A DNA stretch of 64,000 nt, taken from contig JBDVOJ010000038.1 of NCBI GenBank assembly GCA_039969155.1, positions 62,001-126,000 on the forward strand, in the 5' to 3' direction. Both the position numbers and the translations under genes were made by a program. Below the pieces are notes generated by a model. The model did not search any database. It had not been told where the DNA came from and was given only the letters and a program-made list of their open reading frames with translations. This document shows positions 26,277 to 36,200 of the stretch, piece after piece. Position 1 is the stretch's first letter. Each line of letters begins with the position of its first letter. This DNA comes from GCA-002733465 sp039969155 (GTDB lineage Bacteria > Pseudomonadota > Gammaproteobacteria > Enterobacterales > Kangiellaceae).

Positions 26277-27218
26277 ATGATTAAAGTAGGTATTAGTCAA
26301 TGTTTATTAGGTGCCAACGTAAGATACGACGGTGGCAATAAGAATAATCGTTACTGCAAAGACGAGCTATCAAAGCACTTCAAATTTGTTTCGCTTTGTC
26401 CCGAAGTAGGCATCGGGTTACCTATTCCTAGAGAAACAATTCGACTGGTGGGTGATATTGATAACCCAAGAGCGGTTGAAAGCAAAGACTCTTCGATTGA
26501 ATACACTGAGCAACTGGCTGGCTTCGCCGACTCCAATTATGAAACTATTTCGCAAATGAGTGGCTACGTGGTATGCCAAGCCTCTCCTAGCTGCGGCATG
26601 GAGCGAGTCAAAGTGTTTAACGATAAAGGCCAACCGGAGAAAAAAGGAGTCGGAGTTTTTACCGCACGACTCAGAAAGCTTTTTCCCAACCTTCCAATCG
26701 AAGAAAATGGGCGCTTAAATGATCCGCTTTTACGCGACAGCTTTATCAAAAGAGTATTCATTTACAACGAATGGCAGCAACTTGCCAAGCAAGGATTAAC
26801 CGTTGATAAACTGCTTAAGTTTCATTCACGTCACAAAATGGTGTTATTAGCTCACAGTCAAAATCTATATCGCCAACTAGGCCCGATTGTTGCGCAAACC
26901 ACCAAACTGAATATTGACGGTCAATCAGAGCTTTATATCCATCTAATGATGAAGGCACTTCAAAAAGCTTCGACACGTTCCAACAATACTAACGTTTTGA
27001 TGCACATGCAGGGTCATTTAAAAGATCATCTCGACAGAGACGATAGGGCTGAACTTACGGAGTGTATCAAAGAGTACAACGAAGGTTTACAGCCTATCAT
27101 GAGCCCAATAACCTTGTTAAAGCACCATTTCAAGAATAATCCTAGTCAATTTATTGCTAGACAATCTTATTTGGACCCCTACCCTAAGAGTATGTCTATT
27201 AGGGTAGCCATGCAATAA
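26277..27218 (+). CDS. DUF523-DUF1722 protein (YbgA-like)
   Basis: The 313-residue protein joins a DUF523 domain (about 1-150; VGISQCLLG, RYDGGNK, CPEVGIGLP, QASPSCG with conserved cysteines) to a DUF1722 domain (about 180-305; LLAHSQNLYRQLG, the part shared with E. coli YbgA). AAGGAG precedes the ATG. The biochemical role is unknown; the cysteine pattern suggests metal or cluster binding. E. coli has the same ybgA-phr order. With the ECF promoter upstream, it is probably part of a light or singlet-oxygen response. Confidence 0.88.
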   Translation: MIKVGISQCLLGANVRYDGGNKNNRYCKDELSKHFKFVSLCPEVGIGLPIPRETIRLVGDIDNPRAVESKDSSIEYTEQLAGFADSNYETISQMSGYVVCQASPSCGMERVKVFNDKGQPEKKGVGVFTARLRKLFPNLPIEENGRLNDPLLRDSFIKRVFIYNEWQQLAKQGLTVDKLLKFHSRHKMVLLAHSQNLYRQLGPIVAQTTKLNIDGQSELYIHLMMKALQKASTRSNNTNVLMHMQGHLKDHLDRDDRAELTECIKEYNEGLQPIMSPITLLKHHFKNNPSQFIARQSYLDPYPKSMSIRVAMQ

Positions 27219-27225
27219 TAAAACG

Positions 27226-27259
27226 TCACCAATTAAGTACGCTCATTTGAGCTTGGTGA
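27226..27259 (+). repeat. Hairpin between the DUF523 gene and the photolyase gene
   Basis: Outer arms TCACCAA/TTGGTGA enclose the palindrome GCTCATTTGAGC. There is no T-run, so complete termination is unlikely. It may stabilise the upstream message or lower photolyase expression. Confidence 0.35.
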
Positions 27260-27292
27260 ATATGATCTATTATTAGCATAGGAAGCAATACG

Positions 27293-28780
27293 TTGAATCT
27301 AGTATGGTTTAGGAACGATTTAAGAATCCAAGACAATCCAGCCCTTTCCGCAGCCGCTGCCGATGAAACATCGCCAGTGGCTGCGCTATATTTGATCTGT
27401 TCGCAACAAATAGATTGCTACGGCATTGGAAAAAATCAGCAAGCCTATCTTTTCCAAAGCCTACAACTGCTTCATCAGGAATTGGCTAAAAAAAACATTC
27501 CATTATTTATCATTCCGAGTTCGACTTTTAAGTCAGTTCCTAATCAAATTAAGACAATTTGCGAGCAACTTGAAGTTGAAAAGCTCTACTTCAATATTGA
27601 GTATCCCATTGACGAACGAGTCAGAGACAGGCAGGTCGTTGAAGCCCTGGAAGAAACCGTAAAATGCTTTCGATTTGTCGGCGACTCTCTAGTCGCTCCT
27701 TGGTTACTAGTTAATGGAAGTGGCAACGGCTATAAAGTCTTCACACCGTTTAGCAAAGCTCACGCTAATATCTTATCGGATATGCCTGTAGAGTTGTCCA
27801 ACCCAATTAAGCCTAGATCATCAGATAATCGACTCGCCATTGCTAAAATAGTAAGGAAAAATGCTGCTAGCCAACTTTCTGCAGAAGATTCTGATGAGGC
27901 TGATCAAAGCGATTTTGTTTTTATTACTAAACAGTGGCTAACTGATTGTTGTCCCAGCAAGTTAACTTCAATCGAAATCCCCAGTAGTAGCCATCAGCAA
28001 TTAAAAAACCAGTTGGAAAACTTTTGTGAAGATAAAATCGTTGAATACTCAGAGCTCAGAGACTTTCCTAATATAGACGCGACATCGCGCATTTCCTCAG
28101 CACTAGCACTCGGCTGTATTTCCGCCAATGAGTGCTATCAAATAGCTCGCCAAGGTCATAATGAGAACGCATCCGCCTGGACGCGCCAGCTGGTTTGGAG
28201 AGATTTTTATCGTTCAGTCATGTGGCATTTTCCACATGTTTGTAAAGGACAAGCGTTTCTAGATGTTGATACAGCAATTAATTGGTCGCATGATTTGGTA
28301 GCCCTAAACAACTTCAAACAAGGTCAAACTGGTGTACCGATTATTGATGCCGCAATTCAACAGTTGTTAAAATCCGGATGGATGCACAATCGATTGCGGA
28401 TGGTGGTAGCTAGCTACTTTTGTAAAAATTTATGGTTAGATTGGCGTATCGGCGAAGCCTTTTTCGCGGAACATTTATTTGATTATGATTTTGCCAATAA
28501 CAACGGTGGTTGGCAGTGGAGTGCTTCAGTTGGCACCGACGCTTCTCCTTACTTTAGAGTATTTAACCCTCAAGCCCAACAGAAAAAGTTTGATAAAGAT
28601 GGCGAATTTATTAGGCAATGGTTGCCGTCTCTTAGACAGGTTGAAAGTAACAAAATACATTCCTTCGAAACCAGCCAATTAGATAATTACCCTAAGCCAC
28701 AGGTGGATTTAAAGTCATCGAGAAAACAGGCCATCGACAGCTTTAAGAATGCCAAACTTTCAAACGAAAATTTTGGTTAG
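27293..28780 (+). CDS. phrB: Deoxyribodipyrimidine photolyase (class I)
   Basis: This 495-residue photolyase/cryptochrome family protein has the antenna-binding Rossmann domain first (NLVWFRNDLRIQDNPAL). The FAD-binding helical domain follows, with WTRQLVWRDFYR, the TGVPIIDAA helix, GWMHNRLRM, FANNNGGWQW and DASPYFRVFNP. The Asn/Trp pattern is that of cyclobutane-pyrimidine-dimer repair enzymes. It starts with TTG behind AGGAAG, 74 bp after the DUF523-DUF1722 gene, and should share its ECF-type promoter. Confidence 0.93.
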   Translation: MNLVWFRNDLRIQDNPALSAAAADETSPVAALYLICSQQIDCYGIGKNQQAYLFQSLQLLHQELAKKNIPLFIIPSSTFKSVPNQIKTICEQLEVEKLYFNIEYPIDERVRDRQVVEALEETVKCFRFVGDSLVAPWLLVNGSGNGYKVFTPFSKAHANILSDMPVELSNPIKPRSSDNRLAIAKIVRKNAASQLSAEDSDEADQSDFVFITKQWLTDCCPSKLTSIEIPSSSHQQLKNQLENFCEDKIVEYSELRDFPNIDATSRISSALALGCISANECYQIARQGHNENASAWTRQLVWRDFYRSVMWHFPHVCKGQAFLDVDTAINWSHDLVALNNFKQGQTGVPIIDAAIQQLLKSGWMHNRLRMVVASYFCKNLWLDWRIGEAFFAEHLFDYDFANNNGGWQWSASVGTDASPYFRVFNPQAQQKKFDKDGEFIRQWLPSLRQVESNKIHSFETSQLDNYPKPQVDLKSSRKQAIDSFKNAKLSNENFG

Positions 28781-28859
28781 TGTTTATTTGAACAATAAAT
28801 TGGTGACTCGCAACAATAGCTAGATACCTTAACGGAAAAATTTTGATTGGAGAAACCCA

Positions 28860-30584
28860 CTACTTAGATAACCACTTTCGCTCAACTTTAGAAGCTTCCT
28901 CAGCTTTCCCCCAATGAAAACCTTGGCCACGAAGAATACTGAGATTTTCGCAAAAATCAGCAGCTTGAGAGTTTTCGATTCCTTCAGCCACCACCGATAG
29001 ACCAAGGGAATGTAACATATAAGCAAGCCCCTTCGTCATCGATTTCTTAAGTGTATGATTAGCAGAAGAATCAAATGTTGGCATTAATGATTTGTCAATT
29101 TTGACAATATCAATTGGAAACTCTAAGAGATAAGATATGGAAGAAAATCCAGTTCCAAAATCATCAAGCGCAATTAGGCAACCAAGCTTATGAATTTCAT
29201 TGATGCTCTCTTGCTTTCTCTTATCGTCATTTAATAAAGCAGTTTCAGTGAGCTCAAAAATAATGGTTTTTGGATCGAGTTGATACTGTTCTATACACTC
29301 AGAAATATGAATCGCAAGAGTCGCATCCTGTAGCTGAACGGGTGATAAGTTAATTGACATGGTCAACTTTTCGTTATTTTTCAACTGCCAAACTTTTAGC
29401 TGTTGAAGCGCACTCTCCATTGCTTGTATACCTAAGTCTAAAATCAATTTAGACTCCTCAGCAATAGGAATAAACTCATCGGGAAAGATTATTTCACTTT
29501 CTCTACGCCATCGCATTAACGCTTCAAAACCAACTACAGATTGATCGTCAAGCTGAATGATTGGTTGATAATACATATCAATTTGATTTATTTCTATTGC
29601 TTTCCTAAGCCGGTCTTCAACTTCCGAACGATGATTAATTTCTTGTTGCATCTGCTTTTCGAAATAGCAAAAACTGCTTTTATCTTGTTTGGCTCTATAA
29701 AGCGCGATATCGGCCTCTTGAATTAAGTTTTGTTCGAAGGCTCGGTCAAAACGAGTTATCGCTATACCAATACTCACGCCGCAATTCACATCAACATCTA
29801 CTTCGTTCAGTCGATAGAATTTCTTACTTACCCTTAAAATTCGCTTGGCCACTTGAGTGACACTTTGAACCGATGTGACATTTTGCAAAATGATGGCAAA
29901 TTCATCCCCACCAATTCTGGAGAAACACTCATCACCTCTTAAGCAGGAACTGATCCTGCGAGTAATTCGTTTGAGTAGTTCGTCTCCAGATGGATGACCG
30001 TGATTGTCATTAACATATTTGAAATCATCAAGATCAAGAATTAGTAGTGCGACCCTATTGCGGTTTCTTTGGAATTCTTTATAAGCTTCCTTTAATCGTA
30101 TTTCAAAGTAGTAACGATTGGAAAGCCCAGTTAATGCATCTCTTTCAGCAATGTTTTTGACACGCTCATAACTCTTTTGTAACTCTTGCTCTAGTTCAAA
30201 TCGTTTTCTAGAATGCAAGATTGCCTTTCTTAAGGACTTGGGTTCAATCGCAGTTTTGGTTAAGAAATCGTGGGCCCCGGCTTGTAAGCATTCCAGTTGG
30301 CGCCCTTCGTCTTCAAGATTACTAACCATTACAATAGCCGTTGGACCAATCGATTCCATTGCTTTGATTTGCACTACCATCTCGATACCATCACACATCG
30401 GCATCAGATAATCTAACAGGATGACATCCACCGAATGCTCCTGCAGCAGCTTAATCCCCTCCTCGACGGTCGAAGCATGGTGAATGGTTTGGTACTCACC
30501 CGTTTTCTTTAGGACTCGTTCAATGAACTCCCTATCATCTTCGCTATCATCAACTATCAATGCATTAATAAACTCAGTTTCCAT
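28860..30584 (-). CDS. Receiver-GGDEF-EAL response regulator
   Basis: The 574-residue protein has a receiver (about 6-125, D58 in LLDYLMP; the last-strand lysine is KTA rather than KP). The GGDEF domain (about 150-315) is intact: RIGGDEFAII, with DALTGLSNR at the start. The EAL domain (about 325-565) has FEALMRWR, INLSP, ELTET, DDFGTG, VKIDKS and VAEGIE. Both c-di-GMP synthesis and breakdown are possible; which one dominates cannot be told. It is the third gene after a CHASE kinase and a small receiver protein, 151 bp from the latter. Confidence 0.92.
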   Translation of the reverse strand: METEFINALIVDDSEDDREFIERVLKKTGEYQTIHHASTVEEGIKLLQEHSVDVILLDYLMPMCDGIEMVVQIKAMESIGPTAIVMVSNLEDEGRQLECLQAGAHDFLTKTAIEPKSLRKAILHSRKRFELEQELQKSYERVKNIAERDALTGLSNRYYFEIRLKEAYKEFQRNRNRVALLILDLDDFKYVNDNHGHPSGDELLKRITRRISSCLRGDECFSRIGGDEFAIILQNVTSVQSVTQVAKRILRVSKKFYRLNEVDVDVNCGVSIGIAITRFDRAFEQNLIQEADIALYRAKQDKSSFCYFEKQMQQEINHRSEVEDRLRKAIEINQIDMYYQPIIQLDDQSVVGFEALMRWRRESEIIFPDEFIPIAEESKLILDLGIQAMESALQQLKVWQLKNNEKLTMSINLSPVQLQDATLAIHISECIEQYQLDPKTIIFELTETALLNDDKRKQESINEIHKLGCLIALDDFGTGFSSISYLLEFPIDIVKIDKSLMPTFDSSANHTLKKSMTKGLAYMLHSLGLSVVAEGIENSQAADFCENLSILRGQGFHWGKAEEASKVERKWLSK

Positions 30585-30735
30585 TAGCGCACCTTAATTA
30601 AAATTAACAATCCCTCGACACTTTTAATATCCTAGTCAACAAAATAGGTAATGTCCAAGCCATTTTCTAATTCATATTATTTCTATTTCAAGCTAACTCT
30701 AAGAAGAACAACCGTATTTCTTATTATCGCTGTTT

Positions 30736-31188
30736 TTACTTTTGCTTTGGTAAAATAGCGATTTCAAACCAATATTCTTTGAGCTGCTTGATTGCCTTAA
30801 AAAAGCCATCCAAGTCCACTGGTTTATGAATATAAGTATTCGCTCCATCTTTATAACACTCGTCGATATCTTTGGCATCATTCGAGGTCGTTAAAACGAC
30901 AACCGGAATGTCTTTGACGGAATCATCATTTTTTATTTTACGCAGTACCATTCGACCATCAGTTCCAGGCATATTTAGGTCTAACAAGATAACACTCGGC
31001 ATAGGGAATTCTACGCGATCTGTGAACTTACCTTGTCCATATAAATAGTCGAGAGCCTCATCGCCAGACTCACATCTTAGTATGCGGTTTTTCAGATTTC
31101 CCGATCGCTGTAATGCCCTAACAGTTGATTCATAGTCATCATCACTATCCTCTACTATTAATATAACTTGTTTAGTTGATTGTTCCAT
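30736..31188 (-). CDS. Single-domain response regulator (Rcp1-like)
   Basis: This 150-residue receiver has the features of the Rcp1/CheY-like subgroup that pairs with phytochrome- or CHASE-type kinases. It has a long loop before the active site and acceptor D70 (ILLDLNMPGTDG), with VVLTTS and HKPVDL. It has no output domain, so it may signal through protein contacts or compete for phosphate with the downstream GGDEF-EAL regulator. It starts 18 bp after the kinase stop. Confidence 0.9.
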   Translation of the reverse strand: MEQSTKQVILIVEDSDDDYESTVRALQRSGNLKNRILRCESGDEALDYLYGQGKFTDRVEFPMPSVILLDLNMPGTDGRMVLRKIKNDDSVKDIPVVVLTTSNDAKDIDECYKDGANTYIHKPVDLDGFFKAIKQLKEYWFEIAILPKQK

Positions 31189-31206
31189 GTAGGTTCTCTC
31201 TTGTAT

Positions 31207-33723
31207 TTATCTGTCTGCAAGAATTGAAAAATAAAAAATCGCACCATCTCCCTCCTTTGACTCCACCCAAACTTCGCCGAGGTGAGCTTCAACAATTTTT
31301 TGTACGAATGTTAATCCAGAGCCGGTTCCACCTCCGTAAGCATCGACCCTATGGAGGCGCTTGAAAATTCTAAATATTTCTAGGTGAAACTTCTTAGGAA
31401 TACCAATTCCGTTATCTTTAATATAAAAAACGTATCGGCGCCCTCTTTCTTCGACTTTCTGGTATTCGAGCCCGATAGTAATTTCTTTTATGCTAGATTC
31501 ATTGTACTTGATACTGTTGGAAATCAGATTATTAAATACTTCGCGTATACGTATTTTGTCACAGCGAATCACGGGAAGGGGTTTGGGGACAATAATGTGT
31601 ACTGATTTGTCGTCTTTCATCAGTTCATTGATATCGCTTATCACTTCGTTCAGGTCGGTATCTACAACGGCTAACTCCACTCTACCTAAACGTGAATAGT
31701 AAAGTAAATCGGTTATTAGGCTTTCCATTCTTTTTGCTAATATGATTATTCGTTCAAGCTTATGGCTTGCTTTGTCATCTAAAATAGATTGGTGATCTTC
31801 TAGGAAAAAAGCTGCGTGATTGTAAATACCTCTTAGCGGCTCCTTAAGGTCATGAGAGGCAATATAGGCAAAGTCATCTAATTGCTTATTAGAAGCTAAC
31901 AACTGCTCTCTAGATCGTTTTAGTTCTGTAATATCTCTTGCTAACCCCAGAATAAACACCTCGCCGCTAGTATCGTAAAAGCGCGATTTTTTAGTGTACA
32001 GAATTCGAGTAACCCCGTCTGGAAAAGTGATAGTTTCTTCAGTTTCGGAAAACCCTTCTTCCAGCGCAATTTTGTCAAATTTTAAAAAACGTTCACTTTC
32101 TTTTGGGGTATATTTTTCCAGCGTTGTAAAGCCTATTATTTTATCTTGCATATCCTCTGGGTATATAGCCAAAAAGGCATCATTGGCTCTGACAATTTCA
32201 AATTTGCTATTTTTTACGAATAATAAATCAGGCAGGTTTTCGATGATTTTCTCTTGAAACCGCATAGCTTCCAGCAGCTCGTTTTTATGCCGAGTTCGCT
32301 CTGTCAAATCACGGATGATTCCTGAAAAAAACACCTCCCTATTTAACTCTATTTCTGATACCGAAAGGTCAATAGGGATCTGCTTGCCAAACTTTGTTTG
32401 TGCTACTAATTCTCTACCAACACCAATAATATTTTTAATGCCGGTTTCGTGATAGTCGCTCAAATAGCGATCATGTTTATCGGCTATTTCAGTTGGCATT
32501 AACATCTTTATATTCTTACCAATTAGTTCATCAGATTGATAACCAAAAATTTCTAGGCAAGCTTGATTGGCTGTCTGAATAATTCCTTTTGCATCGATTG
32601 TAACTAGCCCTTGATTAACATTATCGACAACACTGCTCAAATAAAAATCTCTAAATTGATGGAAATCAAAAGTATTCTGAGAGAGTTCTAGCGCTCTTCG
32701 GTAGGCTTGCGCTAAATAATAGAATATGGCTAGTAAGAGCAAATTCACTAAAAGTCCGCCGACTAGAATGATCCACGCTTTATTAACCGGACGGGAATCA
32801 TTAAAGAGCTTGTTACTCCAAATCTCGAATTTCCAAACTCTCCCGTAGAGTTCTATTCTCGCTACTTTCTTAAATTGAGGATTACGATCAAAACTTTGAT
32901 TACTTGCAACGAGCTCATCAAACAAAACCTTGCCTTGATCAAGCACTCTAAAACTCACAGTACGATTCTCTTGAGCCATAGCCCCATGCATCAACTTTTC
33001 AACGATAAAAGGTGCATATACTAACCCCTTAAATTGCTTTTCTACTTGTTTTGACTCAGCTAATAATGAGTATTTGTAATATGGCATACAAAACAGAAAT
33101 CCAGGTGTTTTTTCTTCATCTTGAACCAAGACAATTGGGGCGGTTATTTGCGGTAAACCTGTCTGTTTAGCTTTTAATGCGGTCGTATAACGATTTGCTT
33201 CATGCGCCATATCTAGACCAAGGGCTTCTTTATTATCTTCGAGTGGTGCAATAAATGAAACAGGCCAATAACTTGGCTGCTGATGCTCTGGAAAGACATT
33301 AAAATTGGGTTGTTCCTTGCGTCTTTTAGCAAGATATTTAGGCAGTTCCGCAGGTAATACCTCTTCAACTAATCCTAAACCGTTTATCCCAGGATAACGC
33401 TGGTCGATGTTGAGACTTTTAGTAAATCGTACCCACTGACTCAATGTCAATTTTTGATCGAGTGCGGTAATAGTAGCGACACCTGAACGCAACGCCTCTT
33501 CATATTTCTGCATGCGCTCAGTAATTAATTCGAGTGTTTGATTGACTTCAATATCGAAATCGACACGGTTTCTTTGTTGTTCCTGAGAGTGAAGAAAATA
33601 CCACACCCCCAAAGTTAAACAAATTGAGATAGCAAGAACGGTCCAATGAATCCAATGGAGTCTAGCTGATTGCTCTAGTTCCTTGCGTTCAGATTCTAGG
33701 TTACTAAATAATGGACTGATCAA
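31207..33723 (-). CDS. CHASE-PAS-PAS sensor histidine kinase
   Basis: This 838-residue membrane kinase has one helix at about 27-45, a periplasmic CHASE domain (about 80-265, with PGINGLG and FIAPLEDN) and a second helix at about 318-340. Two PAS domains follow (about 365-485 and 490-605), the first with IGKNIKMLMP as in FixL-like PAS. The HisKA is of the bacteriophytochrome type (IASHDLKEPLRG) and the HATPase ends GGGTGSGLTFVQKIV. CHASE domains bind small ligands outside the inner membrane. It heads an operon with the Rcp1-like receiver and the GGDEF-EAL regulator. Confidence 0.92.
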   Translation of the reverse strand: MISPLFSNLESERKELEQSARLHWIHWTVLAISICLTLGVWYFLHSQEQQRNRVDFDIEVNQTLELITERMQKYEEALRSGVATITALDQKLTLSQWVRFTKSLNIDQRYPGINGLGLVEEVLPAELPKYLAKRRKEQPNFNVFPEHQQPSYWPVSFIAPLEDNKEALGLDMAHEANRYTTALKAKQTGLPQITAPIVLVQDEEKTPGFLFCMPYYKYSLLAESKQVEKQFKGLVYAPFIVEKLMHGAMAQENRTVSFRVLDQGKVLFDELVASNQSFDRNPQFKKVARIELYGRVWKFEIWSNKLFNDSRPVNKAWIILVGGLLVNLLLLAIFYYLAQAYRRALELSQNTFDFHQFRDFYLSSVVDNVNQGLVTIDAKGIIQTANQACLEIFGYQSDELIGKNIKMLMPTEIADKHDRYLSDYHETGIKNIIGVGRELVAQTKFGKQIPIDLSVSEIELNREVFFSGIIRDLTERTRHKNELLEAMRFQEKIIENLPDLLFVKNSKFEIVRANDAFLAIYPEDMQDKIIGFTTLEKYTPKESERFLKFDKIALEEGFSETEETITFPDGVTRILYTKKSRFYDTSGEVFILGLARDITELKRSREQLLASNKQLDDFAYIASHDLKEPLRGIYNHAAFFLEDHQSILDDKASHKLERIIILAKRMESLITDLLYYSRLGRVELAVVDTDLNEVISDINELMKDDKSVHIIVPKPLPVIRCDKIRIREVFNNLISNSIKYNESSIKEITIGLEYQKVEERGRRYVFYIKDNGIGIPKKFHLEIFRIFKRLHRVDAYGGGTGSGLTFVQKIVEAHLGEVWVESKEGDGAIFYFSILADR

Positions 33724-33909
33724 TTATGACGCCCCAATACCTTAGCCCGTGTATTTTAAGGTCTATCACTGGGTCTTAAGAATCATCCGACCTTGCCAAT
33801 AAGACGATTCAGTGACTAAAGAAACGCACCTATTAAGTTTAGTAGAAATTTAGGAGATTTTCCCAATATATGCCCCTAAGAATTCATCTATTAGCTGAAA
33901 GTTCGAGAA

Positions 33910-35103
33910 TCAATGCTCTTGGTTATTAGGTTTCTTCGAAATACTCCATTTAATCACTAAATATCCAGCCACAGCAGATAGCAATGAACCTATTAAGATA
34001 CCTAACCGATCGGCGCGAGCCTCACCAGCACCACCGTACTCAAACGCTAAACCACCGATAAATAAACTCATAGTAAATCCCACCCCGCATAGTATCGATA
34101 CGGCGTAAAGATCGAGGAAGCTCGACTTTTCAGGCAACTTGGCGAGCCCAAGCTTTATCGCCAACCAACATAGGCTAAAGACGCCCAGTTGCTTACCCAC
34201 AAACAAACTAACAATAATTCCCATTGGAATAGGATGTAGCAGCTTTTCAAAATTAAACCCTGTAAGCGAGACCCCCGCGTTGGCGAAAGCAAATAGCGGC
34301 AAAATGCCAAATGCAACCCACGGATGCAAGGAGTGAATCAAAGTTTTAGACGGGCTGTAATCTGGCTTGTTTTTAGCTCTGAGTGGAATAAACAAACCGG
34401 TAACAACCCCAGCAAGAGTCGCATGAACCCCAGATTTTAATACACAAACCCAAATAAATAGACCGACTAAAATATAAGCGGCAATACGGCTGACGTTCAT
34501 TCTATTAAGTACAAAAAGGCCTAAAATCCCGATTAATGAAAGCCCCAGAGCGAGCATAGATAATTGAGAAGTGTAAAAAATAGCAACTACCAAGATTGCC
34601 ATAAAGTCGTCAAAAATGGCTAATGCCATTAAGAAAATCTTTATCGACACTGGAACTCGATTACCTGCCATCGCCAAAATCCCTAAAGCAAAAGCAATAT
34701 CAGTTGCAGTTGGAATTGCCCAACCGTGTCTTGAAAGCTCATTTTCCCAGTTAAAAACCAGATAGATTACTGCTGGAAAAACCACACCACCAACAGCCCC
34801 TATCAAAGGTAGCATCCGCTGTTCATTAGTTTGCAGGTGTCCCTCAATTAGCTCACGCTTTATTTCCATCCCCACCATCAAAAAGAATATCGCCATAAAT
34901 CCATCATTTATCCATAAGAGCAACGGTTTGTTAATGCCTGCGTCTCCAACATTTATACCTATTGGCATCATCAAGAAACCTTGATATAGCTCAGTGAGTG
35001 GCGAATTTTTCAGTGCCATTGCAAAAAAGGTCGCGACGATTAGAAGAATTCCGGCGGACGATTCCAGTGATAAGAATCTACCTATAAATGAACTTTTATT
35101 CAT
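33910..35103 (-). CDS. nhaA: Na+/H+ antiporter NhaA
   Basis: This 397-residue NhaA shows the family helices, including TDIAFALGILA and the ion-binding pair of aspartates in AIFDDFMAI, plus the N-terminal GINVGDAG-like loop. The length is typical. It exchanges sodium for protons across the inner membrane. It lies 30 bp after an MscS-like gene, last in a four-gene ion and osmotic group, consistent with a salt-exposed habitat. Confidence 0.95.
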   Translation of the reverse strand: MNKSSFIGRFLSLESSAGILLIVATFFAMALKNSPLTELYQGFLMMPIGINVGDAGINKPLLLWINDGFMAIFFLMVGMEIKRELIEGHLQTNEQRMLPLIGAVGGVVFPAVIYLVFNWENELSRHGWAIPTATDIAFALGILAMAGNRVPVSIKIFLMALAIFDDFMAILVVAIFYTSQLSMLALGLSLIGILGLFVLNRMNVSRIAAYILVGLFIWVCVLKSGVHATLAGVVTGLFIPLRAKNKPDYSPSKTLIHSLHPWVAFGILPLFAFANAGVSLTGFNFEKLLHPIPMGIIVSLFVGKQLGVFSLCWLAIKLGLAKLPEKSSFLDLYAVSILCGVGFTMSLFIGGLAFEYGGAGEARADRLGILIGSLLSAVAGYLVIKWSISKKPNNQEH

Positions 35104-35133
35104 TGTTCTCTCTTAAAATTATTAGATGACAAC

Positions 35134-36171
35134 TTACTCTTGCGAGCATTGTTCAAGTTGAGCAATTTTTAACTCTATTTCTACAAATTGTTGCTGTAAC
35201 TTGGACCACTCTTTGGTGTTCTCTTCAACACTACCGTCAGACAGTTGCAATCTTAACTTGTCGCGCTCAGCGACCAGTTGCTCTTTTTCATGTGCATCCT
35301 CGGCTTTATCAAAAATCTTTTCCTCTATTACAGTACTTGATTTGGTTGGAGCATCTGCCAAACTATTTTTCTTTTCTTTTGGGATAAAAACACTTTGCGA
35401 ATCAAATTGACGGGTATTCATAAAGTTGGGAGAGACAATTTCTATTCCGGCAAGATGCAAATGCTGAAGAACAGCTTTGGCTAAATTAGACCGCCAAGTG
35501 ACCAAGTGTTTTACTTCATTCAGAAATCCAGAGACTCGATAAACCACCGAAAAATCCCCCAATGACTTTACTAATACAAACGGTGTTTCAAGACCGATCG
35601 ATTTAGCCGCAGCAATCAAATGTTGTTCTATTTTGTCTTTCGAAATATCGTAACCTAAGGACAAACTGCATGAAATAAGGGTACCGGTTTGTTGGATCAC
35701 TCTTATAGGGTTTGTCACCAAAAATAGATTAGGGTAAGTGACCAAATCTTTCTCTTCATTTTGGACTTCAGTGTGAAATAAGCCTCGCTCAGTCACTCGG
35801 CACAATTGGTCATCAAAACGAATGTAGTCACCCGGCTTAAATGTATTGATCATCCGAAGCATCAAACCAGCCATCGCGTTAGCGACGAAGGTCGTAGAAG
35901 ACAGGGCTATAATCGAGGTGATAACGATACCTAGCAGTGATAATACTTGCCCTCTAGTGGCTTCTTTTATCGGTAAAGCCAAAATAACGATCAACACGCA
36001 GACGATGGTGATTAAAAGCATCCACAATTGTCTTGGTAGCTTCTTTTCAGCACCTAATGCTGATTCTCGTTTTAAGAAAAACCATCTAAAAAAGCTCACG
36101 ACAATAACGCAAGTTGCGACTGTCATGATAAGACCGATTTGCTCTCTAAATAGGGTTGCTATAGCTTCCAT
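35134..36171 (-). CDS. MscS-family mechanosensitive channel-like protein with coiled-coil tail
   Basis: This 345-residue protein has three or four N-terminal helices (about 8-30, 48-66, 75-100). An MscS beta-domain follows (NTFKPGDYIRFDDQLCRVTERGLFHTEV, VTYPNLFLVTNPIRV). The pore helix is less alanine/glycine-patterned than in the other MscS gene here. Residues about 265-345 form a charged coiled coil not found in small MscS proteins. Its place between the ZntB-like and NhaA genes suggests osmotic or ionic homeostasis. Confidence 0.82.
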   Translation of the reverse strand: MEAIATLFREQIGLIMTVATCVIVVSFFRWFFLKRESALGAEKKLPRQLWMLLITIVCVLIVILALPIKEATRGQVLSLLGIVITSIIALSSTTFVANAMAGLMLRMINTFKPGDYIRFDDQLCRVTERGLFHTEVQNEEKDLVTYPNLFLVTNPIRVIQQTGTLISCSLSLGYDISKDKIEQHLIAAAKSIGLETPFVLVKSLGDFSVVYRVSGFLNEVKHLVTWRSNLAKAVLQHLHLAGIEIVSPNFMNTRQFDSQSVFIPKEKKNSLADAPTKSSTVIEEKIFDKAEDAHEKEQLVAERDKLRLQLSDGSVEENTKEWSKLQQQFVEIELKIAQLEQCSQE

Positions 36172-36200
36172 TGGTTAATACCTTGCTCGAATAACGGACA

